A DNA stretch of 54,230 nucleotides from a virus, in IMG/VR virus record IMGVR_UViG_3300006793_000042, positions 1-54,230 of that record, one strand, 5' to 3'. A model generated the notes under the pieces. It had not been told where the DNA came from. It made no database searches and saw only the letters and a program-made list of their open reading frames with translations. Below, one piece after another: positions 6,218-13,886 of this stretch. The translations under genes were made by a program, and so were the position numbers. Every line of letters starts with the position of its first letter. Position 1 is the first letter of the stretch.

Positions 6218-6814
6218 CTACAGCGGGGCCTTGGGTAATTCTTTGCCTGGATAGAACTCTGTAGTGGTCTTCCATTTCTCAATAGTAGGTTCTGCTGATG
6301 CCACATGGTGTAAATTGATATTGGCCATGTCGTGCTTCTCAAGTTCTTCTAAGACTAGTGAGCTGTAGACAAAAAGGTTAGTGATGTCGTTTGCTGTAGT
6401 GATGACTTTATATAGTGAGGTGTTATTAACACTCGTAGTGAACGTTTGTATAGCAGTGACACCATTGAACTTACTAAAGTCTTTAGTGTATCTATTACCA
6501 TGTAACCAAGTAATGTTATCAGGTATACTGTTACTGTTCATCTTAATATCCTCTGCAACAAGGCCATGCATATGAACGTCTTTAAAGCCTGCTTCTATTA
6601 GTCTATCATATGTTATAGAGCCAATACAATGCACCGTTTGATCTAACAAAGATTTTATATCGTGTTGGTAATGCCTAACGCAATCAATATGCGTTACAAG
6701 TAATGGTTGGTCTGGTGCTACTATTTGATCTGCTGTAGGTTCTGTTATTAAACATGGAAACCATTTACTATTGGCATCTAAACTAGGTTTGTTTAGCTGT
6801 GTGTAAACATTCAT
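6218..6814 (-). CDS. Possible uroporphyrinogen-III synthase-like (HemD-like) protein, 198 aa
   Basis: Tentative call from the order of HemD-like segments: LLVTHIDCVRHY (about 38-49, like the ITSxxAV segment), VHCIGSITYDRLIEAGFKDV (61-80, like VGxxTAxALxxAGF), ITWLHGNRYTKDF (about 101-113, like the LxGxxxxxxL strand) and FVYSSLVLEELE followed by HHVASAEPTIEKW. HemD closes hydroxymethylbilane to uroporphyrinogen III; it is poorly conserved, so motif reading alone is weak. The presence of hemA elsewhere in the window supports a tetrapyrrole role. A late-type promoter GTAAATA ends 5 nt before the ATG, and a 13-bp direct repeat flanks the gene. Confidence 0.4.
   Translation of the reverse strand: MNVYTQLNKPSLDANSKWFPCLITEPTADQIVAPDQPLLVTHIDCVRHYQHDIKSLLDQTVHCIGSITYDRLIEAGFKDVHMHGLVAEDIKMNSNSIPDNITWLHGNRYTKDFSKFNGVTAIQTFTTSVNNTSLYKVITTANDITNLFVYSSLVLEELEKHDMANINLHHVASAEPTIEKWKTTTEFYPGKELPKAPL
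6219..6238. repeat. Direct repeat, copy 1
   Basis: TACAGCGGGGCCT plus GGTAA, with two differences between the blocks, repeated at 6896-6915 in the same orientation. The pair brackets the HemD-like gene. Confidence 0.6.
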
Positions 6815-6819
6815 ATAGA

Positions 6820-6826
6820 TATTTAC
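6820..6826 (-). promoter_or_regulatory. Late-type promoter, 5 nt before ATG
   Basis: Minus strand GTAAATA ends 5 nt before the ATG at 6814, so the predicted start of transcription is the A of ATG. No ribosome site lies between. Confidence 0.5.
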
Positions 6827-6895
6827 CTCAGATTTGTAATATTATTAGTCATTATGATTGATACAGAACAATCAAAATAGGCTCTTTTCAAACCG

Positions 6896-6915
6896 TACAG
6901 CGGGGCCTGTGGTAA
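6896..6915. repeat. Direct repeat, copy 2
   Basis: Second copy of the block at 6219-6238. Here it runs into GGTAAATA, a possible late promoter for the 6961 gene. Confidence 0.6.
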
Positions 6916-6960
6916 ATATTATTACAAGCTGTTGTTCTACAGCACAAGGAGGAGAATTCC

Positions 6961-7185
6961 ATGTCAAACTTAAGAAACTTAAACATCAACCTAGAGGTTG
7001 GTCAACAGATCCTAGTGGGTCAAAATAACGAACATGCCAAGATAACAAAGATTGAATACTTCGATAAAACAGGCGAAGTAAGCATCAATACAACTCGTGG
7101 TCCTCGCAAAGCTCTTACGTTTAGATTATGTGACGACTCTGACAGACTACCTCTTTCAAGGAACCCTGCAGACAAATATAGATAA
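6961..7185 (+). CDS. Small hypothetical protein, 74 aa
   Basis: A strong ribosome site (AAGGAGGAGA) precedes the ATG. The protein (MSNLRNLNINLEVGQQILV...) has a beta-rich pattern (GQQILVGQNNEHAKITKIEYF) like a small SH3/Tudor-type barrel and a basic tail. First of a rightward run 6961-8391. Function unknown. Confidence 0.8.
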   Translation: MSNLRNLNINLEVGQQILVGQNNEHAKITKIEYFDKTGEVSINTTRGPRKALTFRLCDDSDRLPLSRNPADKYR

Positions 7186-7188
7186 ATA
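7182..7188 (+). promoter_or_regulatory. T4-type late promoter, 5 nt before ATG
   Basis: ATAAATA overlaps the stop codon of the 6961 gene and ends 5 nt before the ATG at 7194, so the mRNA would be leaderless. Confidence 0.65.
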
Positions 7189-7193
7189 TTTGT

Positions 7194-7433
7194 ATGAAGA
7201 TATACGAAATAGACATAGAAGCTCTTGAAGAAGCGGCGGCAAGTGCAAAACTTTGTAAAAGTAATCGTTCAAACGATTCTTTAGGAGCAAGTGCTTTGGC
7301 CTCATGCAAGAGTCAAGGATACCGAAGACGTGAAGGCGCCAAATCACATAAGATTGGTGACAATCGCAAGAAGGTCGGAGGCAAACGTATTAAAGGGAAA
7401 AAATATGGCGGACCATTACCAGACTGGAGTTAA
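7194..7433 (+). CDS. Small basic phage protein, 79 aa
   Basis: An acidic first 15 residues, then a Lys/Arg/Gly-rich tail with LGASALASCKSQG, KVGGKRIKGKKYGG and terminal PLPDWS. I recall this C-terminal pattern from small basic proteins of T4-like marine phages, function unknown. No ribosome site; the start is 5 nt after a late-promoter box. Confidence 0.75.
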   Translation: MKIYEIDIEALEEAAASAKLCKSNRSNDSLGASALASCKSQGYRRREGAKSHKIGDNRKKVGGKRIKGKKYGGPLPDWS

Positions 7434-7434
7434 G

Positions 7435-7977
7435 ATGGAAGATCTAAAAGGAAAACTTTTAGTTGCAACCCCTGCGTTGGACCAAGACGTTGTGTTTCAT
7501 CATAGTGTTGTATACGTGTACGAGCATAGGAAAGATGGAGAGCATGTAGGTGTTATTCTAAACAAGCCTAGCGAGTTTCGTTGTACAAGTCTTGGTGCCC
7601 TTAAAGGAGTTCAGTTTGCACCTGCGTTAGAAGATCAAGTTATACACAAGGGTGGACCTGTTTCGGATACTTCAATATTATTACTACACACAAGTGAGTG
7701 GACCAGTACAAACACTATGACTGCAACAGATGAAGTATGCATGACTAGTGATGCTCTAATGCTAGAGAAGTTAGCAATGGGCAACGAGCCTAACGGCTGG
7801 CGAATGTTTGCTGGTATGAGTGTATGGCAACGTGGGCAACTAGAAGATGAAATCGCTAAAGGCGGTTGGTTAGTAGCAGAACCTAGCAATCATAGTATAT
7901 TTGATTATGCAACAGAGGAACAATATGTTAAAGCTATTGACCTCGCGGCAAGTAAGACGTTCGCTAATTATCTATAG
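7435..7977 (+). CDS. YqgE/AlgH family protein (DUF179), 180 aa
   Basis: The start at 7435 follows TGGAG inside the end of the previous gene. MEDLKGKLLVATPAL, HSVVYVYEH, GVILNKPS and VHKGGPV-type segments (here VIHKGGPVSDTSILLLHTSEW, about 67-87) and AGMSVWQRGQLEDEI are the landmarks of the YqgE family, at the usual length of about 185. The biochemical role is not established. Phage copies are known to me from marine phages; the benefit here is unknown. Confidence 0.85.
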   Translation: MEDLKGKLLVATPALDQDVVFHHSVVYVYEHRKDGEHVGVILNKPSEFRCTSLGALKGVQFAPALEDQVIHKGGPVSDTSILLLHTSEWTSTNTMTATDEVCMTSDALMLEKLAMGNEPNGWRMFAGMSVWQRGQLEDEIAKGGWLVAEPSNHSIFDYATEEQYVKAIDLAASKTFANYL

Positions 7978-7989
7978 GAAGGACTAGCT

Positions 7990-8391
7990 ATGAAGAAGTT
8001 ACTAAAAATATTTTCAATACTCGGAATTGCTTGTCTACTGTCCGGTGCAATGCTCACCCAATTAACTGCCCAGGAACAAGACCAGCAACCAACAGACCCA
8101 AATGCTTATAAGATGCCAGGTATGATGAAGCTACCTACTTATATAGACTGTGGTCCATACAATGAAATCTTAGCAATAGTGCAAGGTCAAAATGGTGAAA
8201 TGCCGTTTGCTCTGTTTGAATCGTTTATTCAAATACCTAACGGACAACTCCTTAAAGGGCCAGCGGCACTATATGTTAATAGAGAAACTGGTAGTTGGTC
8301 TGTTGTAGTTGAAATAGAATCCGCAGGACTATGCATCACACAATTTGGCGGCCGCTTTGGTCCTGCTAAAGCACCCGGCGTATCATTATAA
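7990..8391 (+). CDS. Exported hypothetical protein, 133 aa
   Basis: The N-terminus MKKLLKIFSILGIACLLSGAMLTQLTAQ is a signal peptide (the Cys at 15 is not in a good lipobox). The mature domain (YIDCGPYNEILAIVQ...AGLCITQFGG) has two Cys that may pair. I recall similar periplasmic proteins in marine T4-like phages. AGGAAGGA precedes the start. Confidence 0.75.
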   Translation: MKKLLKIFSILGIACLLSGAMLTQLTAQEQDQQPTDPNAYKMPGMMKLPTYIDCGPYNEILAIVQGQNGEMPFALFESFIQIPNGQLLKGPAALYVNRETGSWSVVVEIESAGLCITQFGGRFGPAKAPGVSL

Positions 8392-8400
8392 GCTAATATA

Positions 8401-8407
8401 ATAAATA
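8401..8407 (+). promoter_or_regulatory. T4-type late promoter
   Basis: ATAAATA after TATA, 58 bp before the 47-aa gene at 8465. Confidence 0.6.
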
Positions 8408-8464
8408 CTCTTGTAGTAGAAATGTTGTTTAAATGCAACAATGCTACACATGGAAGGGTCTCTT

Positions 8465-8608
8465 ATGAGATTGCACAAGAGTTACGTGGAACATGAAACT
8501 CAGCCAAAGAAAACAAGTATAGGAAATAACCATTCAAGAACAAAGTTTTCTTCGATGAATAAAAGTAAGAAGCGTAGTTATAAAAAATATAGAGGACAAG
8601 GAAAATAA
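8465..8608 (+). CDS. Small basic protein, 47 aa
   Basis: The ATG at 8465 follows GGAAGGG. The protein (MRLHKSYVEHETQPKK...) contains PKKTSIGN and ends KKYRGQGK. I recall proteins with PKKTSIG and KYRGQG blocks in many T4-like cyanophages, function unknown. It lies 4 nt before the thermonuclease gene. Confidence 0.75.
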   Translation: MRLHKSYVEHETQPKKTSIGNNHSRTKFSSMNKSKKRSYKKYRGQGK

Positions 8609-8612
8609 GAAC

Positions 8613-9053
8613 ATGTACACTTATAGAGCAGAGATAGTAAGAGTAGTAGACGGTGATACAGTTGATATTAATATTGACTTAGGGTTTGGCGTTTGGTTGA
8701 ACGATGAACGTGTTAGACTTGCAGGCGTTGATACTCCAGAGTCTCGTACAAGTGATAAGGTTGAAAAGTTATTTGGTAAAGCCGCAGGTAGGTATGTTGA
8801 AGAACGTTTACCTGTTGGAAGTATGCAAGTACTTGTTACTAAGAAGTATGATAGTAAAGGCAAGTTTGGACGTATACTAGGTGACTTTGCACTAGGAGAA
8901 TCAAGTATCTGTAAACAGTTAATTGAGTCTGGTAATGCAGTTCCTTACAATGCACAAAACAAAGCTATGGTGCAAGAACAGCACATGGCTAATAGACAAC
9001 GTCTTATCAATGAGGGTGTTGTTACACAAGATCAAATCAACGAAGTTAGTTGA
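8613..9053 (+). CDS. Thermonuclease (staphylococcal nuclease family), 146 aa
   Basis: SNase fold with VVDGDTVDI (about 10-18), RLAGVDTPES (about 34-43, catalytic Arg and Glu) and GRILGDFAL (about 84-92). This calcium-dependent nuclease cuts DNA and RNA. No signal peptide is seen, so it would act in the cytoplasm, perhaps on host nucleic acid to feed the ribonucleotide reductase pathway. Length is typical. Cotranscribed with the 47-aa gene and ended by the terminator at 9064. Confidence 0.9.
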   Translation: MYTYRAEIVRVVDGDTVDINIDLGFGVWLNDERVRLAGVDTPESRTSDKVEKLFGKAAGRYVEERLPVGSMQVLVTKKYDSKGKFGRILGDFALGESSICKQLIESGNAVPYNAQNKAMVQEQHMANRQRLINEGVVTQDQINEVS

Positions 9054-9063
9054 AAAGAAATGT

Positions 9064-9104
9064 ATAACTCCAGCCGTTATAGTTAAGCTGGAGTTATATT
9101 ATTT
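9064..9104. terminator. Bidirectional Rho-independent terminator
   Basis: An 11-bp stem (ATAACTCCAGC / GCTGGAGTTAT) with an AT-rich flank on both sides, between the converging thermonuclease and coiled-coil genes. Confidence 0.8.
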
Positions 9105-9574
9105 TATTTAGATGTAGCCATATTACTCAAAGGATTTTCTAAAGCAAGTTTAATTTGCTTTTCAATCTTTTCCTCTAAGGCTCTCATATCTTCTTTGATA
9201 GATTTAACAGCATCATTAATATCTCTATTAAGTTCACGACTGTCTTCTTTAACTTTAGACTCTGTATCTTCTACAATAGTTTCAATGCGTCTAACATCTC
9301 CACGTAAGTCATTCTTTAGTTCTTTAGCTACTCCTGATACAAGTTCTACTTCTGCTAGTACCATGTCTAATTCACTTTGAATAACTTCTAGTCTTTTATC
9401 AAATCCACTAAGATCAGGTGCCACGTAAGCATCTATCTTCTTTTCCATCATAAGGTATCTGTTGTAGAGTTCAAAGCCTCCCCAAAGTCCACCTATAATA
9501 GTACCAACTAAAGGCAAAACAAGTAACAATTTACTTCCGCCTATTTTGATACCTTTGTATTCTACTTCTGCCAT
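9104..9574 (-). CDS. Membrane-anchored coiled-coil protein, 156 aa
   Basis: MAEVEYKGIKIGGSK is followed by one membrane segment (about 16-36, LLLVLPLVGTIIGGLWGGFEL) and a long coiled coil (about 55-145). I recall a very similar N-terminus in T4-like cyanophage structural-region proteins. It is third in a minus-strand run with the 689-aa and 186-aa proteins. Possibly virion or lysis linked; not established. Confidence 0.8.
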   Translation of the reverse strand: MAEVEYKGIKIGGSKLLLVLPLVGTIIGGLWGGFELYNRYLMMEKKIDAYVAPDLSGFDKRLEVIQSELDMVLAEVELVSGVAKELKNDLRGDVRRIETIVEDTESKVKEDSRELNRDINDAVKSIKEDMRALEEKIEKQIKLALENPLSNMATSK

Positions 9575-9584
9575 TTAGTATCTC

Positions 9585-11654
9585 CTATTGTTGTGTTTCG
9601 TATTGTTGCATGATCATCTCGTCCATGATTTTATCTTGCGCCATATCATACAGTATGCCTGCTGGGTCTAGTAGCTGTGGCATGTCCGCATAAATCTGTT
9701 CGCTTGTATACCAATCTAATGGTAAAGCGTTTTGTTTGTCTAAGTATGCCTTAAAGTTTTCTTGATCTGTTAAACTAGACATCAGTGCTATTTTAGTAGC
9801 TTCGTTTATAGCACTATAAGTATCTGCCATTGCGGCAAGTATTCTAGTTGCAATCTTTTGTTTAGCCTTGTCTACTGCCTCTTTGATACGTTTTGCTTTT
9901 TGTTGTTTAGACTCAGTTCGTTTGGAAGCATTTCCTTTTTTAGCATCTCCAGATTTTCCTTTATCGTCGGCTTTGGATTCGGTTTTTGATTCTTTGGTAT
10001 CTCCTCCAGCATCAGACTCTCCACTATCTGACCCTTCACTTTCCTCTCCACTTTTATCCACTGACTGTTCCACATCACTACTGGACTCTTGGTCGGTCTC
10101 AGTTGTGTTCTCATCCGTCTCGGTTTGGGTTGATTCGCTTCCCTCACTTGCTTCCTCAGTTGATGTTTCCGTTTCTGCTGTAGTAGATTCTTGGCTACTT
10201 GCTTCACTTGTATTTACTTCTACTTCAGCAGTGGGTTCAGTTGTTTCTGTTGTAGTTGTTTCTACTTCTACCTCTACTTCTACAGCTGGTACTTCTATTT
10301 CAGCTATAGCATCTGCAACAGCAACGTCAACTTGAGCACCAACGTCTGCTTCAATTGATTCTACACTAGGCATATCAACAGTTGTACTTCCAGAGTCAAA
10401 GCTATCAAGACTTGCTACTAGTGTTACTTCTGCTATTTGTTCTACTTGTACAACACCTGTTTCTAAGTTTGTTGAACTCATTTCTACAGTTGCTACATTG
10501 GCTGTTTCGTCTACTTCAACTGTAAATTCTAATTCAACGCCACCGCCATCACTGTCTACTATTTCTATTTCAAATGACTCTACTTCTGCGTAGTTAATAG
10601 GTTCAATAACAGTATCAGCTACAGGATCGCCTATGTAAACACTTGTGAGTATTGACTCTTCTGAATTAAAAACTGTTTCTTGATTGCTTAAAATTATGTT
10701 TGTAATTGTTTCAGTGACTGACGTAATAGCATCATACGTTAATTTTATATAAGGATCAGAGAATATTGGTCCAAACATCTGTTGATGGTATCCTGCGTCA
10801 ACTCCCCATAGATTCATCTTAGCCCAAACTGATTCGTATTCGTTCTGTGGTATTGTATAGTTATAAGCGTAGGTTTGTGTTCCTGAATAAGTTAAAGTTT
10901 CGCGGTGGGTTAATGAAGCAACTCGAGTTCCGCCTTGTCCTGCAGGTGCTCCTGCGTACATGTAAATAGATACTTTAATTAGATCTTTACAGTCACCATT
11001 CGTTGCTGAACACACCCCTACAGTTGCGTTTGATTTGTGTGACTCAACAGTAACACCATAATTTACATCAAAGCCTGCTTGTATCTCAGCTTCTGTCAAC
11101 AGTTGGGTTATCTCAACATACTCAGAGCCAACTTGTCCACCACCTAGTGAATTAGATCCATTAGGTTGCCAATTGATATCAGAGCTGGCATTTGAATTTG
11201 GAACATTTGCTTGTGGACCCACGCAGGCTTCACCTGTTTGTAATGTTCCACTATAGCTACAAGTACCACTGCCAACACTAACAGTACCTTGTGTACTCCA
11301 ACCATTACTTGTGTCGATGGCTCCTAATTGATTAGCTGTGGTTGTTTCTACAGCAGTTGTAGTTGTAACTGTTTGTTGTTCTGATGTTGATATTTGTTCT
11401 ATTACAGTTTCAGTGAATAGTGTAGTTGTAGTTGTTTCTTCGAAGCCACCATTTAGACCAACTTCAGTGCCTGTAACAACAGATGTTACATCAACAGATG
11501 TTACAGTACCACCATTAGGTCCTGTGTCACCTACATTATACTGTTGGTCGTATGCTAAACTAGAGTAAGAATAAGAACATAGCAAGACTACCAAGGCCCA
11601 CGCCCCAAGTCGTTGCTTTATTCTTCCACTCTTTTTCGTATGCTTCAAGATCAT
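9585..11654 (-). CDS. Large exported virion-type protein with acidic low-complexity region, 689 aa
   Basis: A signal-like N-terminus (about 18-35, WALVVLLCSYSYSSLA) followed by YNVGDTGPNGG. Residues about 200-330 form a beta-rich lectin-like region, about 440-560 are Val/Glu/Thr/Ser repeats, about 560-620 are Lys-rich, and the C-terminus is helical. Its first 95 nt overlap the end of the 186-aa gene in another frame. I recall a homologous pair in T4-like cyanophages. Antisense ORFs here are composition artefacts. Confidence 0.75.
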   Translation of the reverse strand: MILKHTKKSGRIKQRLGAWALVVLLCSYSYSSLAYDQQYNVGDTGPNGGTVTSVDVTSVVTGTEVGLNGGFEETTTTTLFTETVIEQISTSEQQTVTTTTAVETTTANQLGAIDTSNGWSTQGTVSVGSGTCSYSGTLQTGEACVGPQANVPNSNASSDINWQPNGSNSLGGGQVGSEYVEITQLLTEAEIQAGFDVNYGVTVESHKSNATVGVCSATNGDCKDLIKVSIYMYAGAPAGQGGTRVASLTHRETLTYSGTQTYAYNYTIPQNEYESVWAKMNLWGVDAGYHQQMFGPIFSDPYIKLTYDAITSVTETITNIILSNQETVFNSEESILTSVYIGDPVADTVIEPINYAEVESFEIEIVDSDGGGVELEFTVEVDETANVATVEMSSTNLETGVVQVEQIAEVTLVASLDSFDSGSTTVDMPSVESIEADVGAQVDVAVADAIAEIEVPAVEVEVEVETTTTETTEPTAEVEVNTSEASSQESTTAETETSTEEASEGSESTQTETDENTTETDQESSSDVEQSVDKSGEESEGSDSGESDAGGDTKESKTESKADDKGKSGDAKKGNASKRTESKQQKAKRIKEAVDKAKQKIATRILAAMADTYSAINEATKIALMSSLTDQENFKAYLDKQNALPLDWYTSEQIYADMPQLLDPAGILYDMAQDKIMDEMIMQQYETQQ

Positions 11655-12120
11655 TTTCCTTTAACCATTTCTCGTAATCGGGACGTGCTTCTGGATTCTC
11701 AGCCCATGCTTTCGCGGCTTCAATACCAATCTTCCCTTTGTACGGGCAAGGTGTTCCTGCCATCTCCATAGCGTTAAAGACTCTTGCATCTTGACATAGT
11801 AAACTTACTGCCGCAACCTTCATACCCATACCATAAAGTGATCTAGATAGTTTTAGTCTTTCGCAGTTTAAATCTCTGATTGTAGTACCACCGGCAATAC
11901 CAAACACCTGTGTTTGTACTGCGGCACTAGTTCCTGTAGAACATACGTCTTGATTATTAATCATCACGTTAGGAGCACTTGCTGTAGGCGGTGTTTTATC
12001 AACTGTAGTTGTACCAGTAACTGTTGATGTTACTGTATTAGTCTCAGCACTAACTGTCGTAGCTAGTGAAACAAACAAGCCAATTATCATGGCAGTTGTC
12101 AGTGTTACAATCTTATTCAT
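11560..12120 (-). CDS. Conserved exported phage protein, 186 aa
   Basis: A signal peptide (MNKIVTLTTAMIIGLFVSLATTVSA) is followed by VDKTPPTASAP, VFGIAGGTTIRD and CERLKLSRSLYGMGMKVAA; CQDARVF and PCPYKG contribute Cys residues. A C-terminal hydrophobic segment (GLGSLAMFLFLL) may anchor it. I recall this pattern from a conserved T4-like cyanophage protein detected in virions. Coupled by overlap to the 689-aa gene. Confidence 0.8.
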   Translation of the reverse strand: MNKIVTLTTAMIIGLFVSLATTVSAETNTVTSTVTGTTTVDKTPPTASAPNVMINNQDVCSTGTSAAVQTQVFGIAGGTTIRDLNCERLKLSRSLYGMGMKVAAVSLLCQDARVFNAMEMAGTPCPYKGKIGIEAAKAWAENPEARPDYEKWLKENDLEAYEKEWKNKATTWGVGLGSLAMFLFLL

Positions 12121-12153
12121 AAATTTAAAAACCCTATATTAGTAGCCCATATA

Positions 12154-12160
12154 TATTTAT
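12154..12160 (-). promoter_or_regulatory. T4-type late promoter
   Basis: Minus strand ATAAATA, 33 bp before the ATG at 12120; drives the three minus-strand genes 12120 to 9104. Confidence 0.6.
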
Positions 12161-12166
12161 CTTTTG

Positions 12167-12184
12167 GTGTAAACATTTTTACAC
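12167..12184. promoter_or_regulatory. Operator-like palindrome, copy 1
   Basis: GTGTAAA-CATT-TTTACAC, a 7-4-7 inverted repeat between the divergent 12120 and 12252 genes. A second copy with the same arms is at 20647-20664. Confidence 0.5.
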
Positions 12185-12219
12185 CTAGGTCACTTTCTTG
12201 GTGTTTATTTTAGTGCAAA

Positions 12220-12226
12220 ATAAATA
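12220..12226 (+). promoter_or_regulatory. T4-type late promoter
   Basis: ATAAATA, 25 bp before the Fis-like gene. Confidence 0.6.
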
Positions 12227-12251
12227 CATTATAGCAAAGAAGGAGATTCTT

Positions 12252-12515
12252 ATGCAAGATACATACAGAACTACTCATAAATTTACCCCAGAGCAAGAAC
12301 AAGACTACTTATGGGCTCAGTTTGATCAGATATGGCCGCAACATGAGCCAGAGATGGAACAGCGTACTCTAGCTTTTGAATTAGCTGAAGTTGAGCGTAA
12401 GGCTATACAACTTGCAATCGAACATGCACTAGGTAACCAAAGCAAAGCGGCTAGAGAACTAGGTATGGGTAGAACATTATTAATACACAAGCTCAAAAAA
12501 TACGATCTAATTTGA
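12252..12515 (+). CDS. Fis-like DNA-binding protein, 87 aa
   Basis: The start at 12252 follows AAGGAGA. The C-terminal 45 residues form a Fis/NtrC-type helix-turn-helix: VERKAIQLAIEHALGNQSKAARELGMGRTLLIHKLKKY, with the recognition pattern NQSKAARELGMGRTLL. Length is close to bacterial Fis (about 98). Fis bends DNA and regulates transcription; a phage copy could control phage or host promoters. The palindrome at 12167 sits just upstream. Confidence 0.85.
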   Translation: MQDTYRTTHKFTPEQEQDYLWAQFDQIWPQHEPEMEQRTLAFELAEVERKAIQLAIEHALGNQSKAARELGMGRTLLIHKLKKYDLI

Positions 12516-12536
12516 CAATATAGGTAGTTGCATAAA

Positions 12537-12543
12537 CTAAATA
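12537..12543 (+). promoter_or_regulatory. Late-type promoter (CTAAATA)
   Basis: CTAAATA before the 12592 gene; a small GTTAC/GTAAC hairpin follows in the leader. Confidence 0.45.
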
Positions 12544-12591
12544 CCTATGTTACATTAGTAACACTACACACATACACACAAGGAGAATATA

Positions 12592-12903
12592 ATGAGCGTA
12601 GATACAAAGTACGGAGAAGCCATCTTTAAACAGACCCAAGAGGTTGCAGAAATGTTTAAGGCGGCAATGCCAAAAATCACAACAAACAAAAACGGATACG
12701 AAATCAGAACCAAAGTGTTAGAAATGGCACAAGGTAATATCTGGAACGATTACCATGCCAAGTTTAACGGATGGGAACAAAGTGTAAAACGTGATCCTAA
12801 AACTAATGAGATTGTAAGTTCTGTTACAATGCCAGAGGTACCAGGAACTGAAGCTGTACTAGAAGCGGCTGAAAAGTTTTACGAGTTCATAAATCAAAAG
12901 TGA
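12592..12903 (+). CDS. Conserved phage hypothetical protein, 103 aa
   Basis: AAGGAGAAT precedes the ATG. The protein (MSVDTKYGEAIFKQTQ...) has EIRTKVLEMAQGNIW, FNGWEQSVKRD and a C-terminal VLEAAEKFYEFI helix. I recall homologues in T4-like marine phages, with no known role. Confidence 0.75.
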   Translation: MSVDTKYGEAIFKQTQEVAEMFKAAMPKITTNKNGYEIRTKVLEMAQGNIWNDYHAKFNGWEQSVKRDPKTNEIVSSVTMPEVPGTEAVLEAAEKFYEFINQK

Positions 12904-12982
12904 AAGTAGTATAAGCCGAATTATAAGTAGGATATACAAATGGTAGTGCATAGCACGGTACAAAACATATAGAGAGTAGCGA

Positions 12983-13046
12983 GGTCCTGTTAACACAAAC
13001 GCACAGAGATTCATTGTTTACATGTCAACATGCAGTTAACAGGACC
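12983..13046 (+). promoter_or_regulatory. Leader hairpin covering the methyltransferase ribosome site
   Basis: A perfect 12-bp inverted repeat GGTCCTGTTAAC (12983-12994) / GTTAACAGGACC (13035-13046). The AGGA that would serve the ATG at 13057 lies in its 3' arm, so folding would hide it. A smaller GTGC-ATA-GCAC hairpin precedes it. Confidence 0.5.
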
Positions 13047-13056
13047 AACCCCTATT

Positions 13057-13857
13057 ATGAATGAACTAACACAAAAAGAATTAGACGAAGTATTCGCAAG
13101 GCTTGGCGCACAAGCTGACGATACTATACGAGAATCTAAAGTTAAGCCAATGAACCCTGTGCTTAACTTATCACACCCAGACTTCTTTGAACAGTATGTA
13201 AAGAACATAGACTGGAAGCCCTTACAGAATCACGGCCTAGAACAATTACATAATAAATTTAATTTAGAAACTATTGATCAAGACTGGCCAGGACAAATCA
13301 ATGCGTACTTGGATTTGTTGACAGACATTAATTTAGATGGAGCCAAGATACTTGATGTTGGTTGTGGTTGGGGTCGCGGAGTTGATGTCCTTAGAAGATA
13401 TTATAACATAAATGTTCACGGCATAGACAATAACAAAGACTTTATAGAGTATGCTAGAACTAATTACCCTAACAACCATTACTTTACTAGCGGTAATACA
13501 GAGTTGAAAGACTATAACGTGCTATTGTTTTTAGATAGTATGCATGTGATGTTTGAGCAAAAACTGTTTCATAGTGTTGCTCCAGATACACTATTAGTTG
13601 TATCAGACTTCTTTACAACTGACACATACGAGCAATTTAAGAACATGATTGAGATTGAGAAGTTTACTTGTTTGCTCGAAAAAGACCAAACAGAAGCAGT
13701 AATGAAAGCTATGACTAGAGACATAGACACACTTAAAACAAGGTTTAATAGCATAGAGCCGCATATCGTTAATACATTTAAGCATTTACAACTGAACCAA
13801 TTACACCAGTTTGAGATAGGTCACACCAAACAATACAAGTTCGTTATCCAGACTTAG
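13057..13857 (+). CDS. Class I SAM-dependent methyltransferase, 266 aa
   Basis: Motif I is ILDVGCGWGRGVDVL (about 97-111) and the acidic motif II follows (VHGIDNN, about 119-125), so the Rossmann SAM fold is clear. The substrate is unknown; no DNA target domain is visible. The N-terminal 80 residues are a helical cap. ATG 13030 is an alternative start but has no ribosome site. It precedes hemA by 29 nt, so heme-pathway or small-molecule methylation is possible but unsupported. Confidence 0.8.
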   Translation: MNELTQKELDEVFARLGAQADDTIRESKVKPMNPVLNLSHPDFFEQYVKNIDWKPLQNHGLEQLHNKFNLETIDQDWPGQINAYLDLLTDINLDGAKILDVGCGWGRGVDVLRRYYNINVHGIDNNKDFIEYARTNYPNNHYFTSGNTELKDYNVLLFLDSMHVMFEQKLFHSVAPDTLLVVSDFFTTDTYEQFKNMIEIEKFTCLLEKDQTEAVMKAMTRDIDTLKTRFNSIEPHIVNTFKHLQLNQLHQFEIGHTKQYKFVIQT

Positions 13858-13871
13858 TATAAAATACGCAC

Positions 13872-13878
13872 ATAAATA
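13872..13878 (+). promoter_or_regulatory. T4-type late promoter just before hemA
   Basis: ATAAATA ends 8 nt before the hemA ATG, predicting a leader of about 3 nt. Confidence 0.5.
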
Positions 13879-13886
13879 GCTGTGCA

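Noticed and set aside
7291-7434. N-terminal extension of the YqgE protein
   Set aside because: It runs through the 79-aa gene in another frame; the ATG at 7435 has a ribosome site and fits the family's N-terminus.
9868-10335. 155-aa plus-strand ORF rich in Ser, Val and Thr
   Set aside because: Antisense to the low-complexity acidic region of the 689-aa gene; composition is the mirror of its Glu/Thr/Ser codons.
13011-13208. Minus-strand ORF across the methyltransferase start
   Set aside because: Shadow of the methyltransferase and of its leader hairpin.
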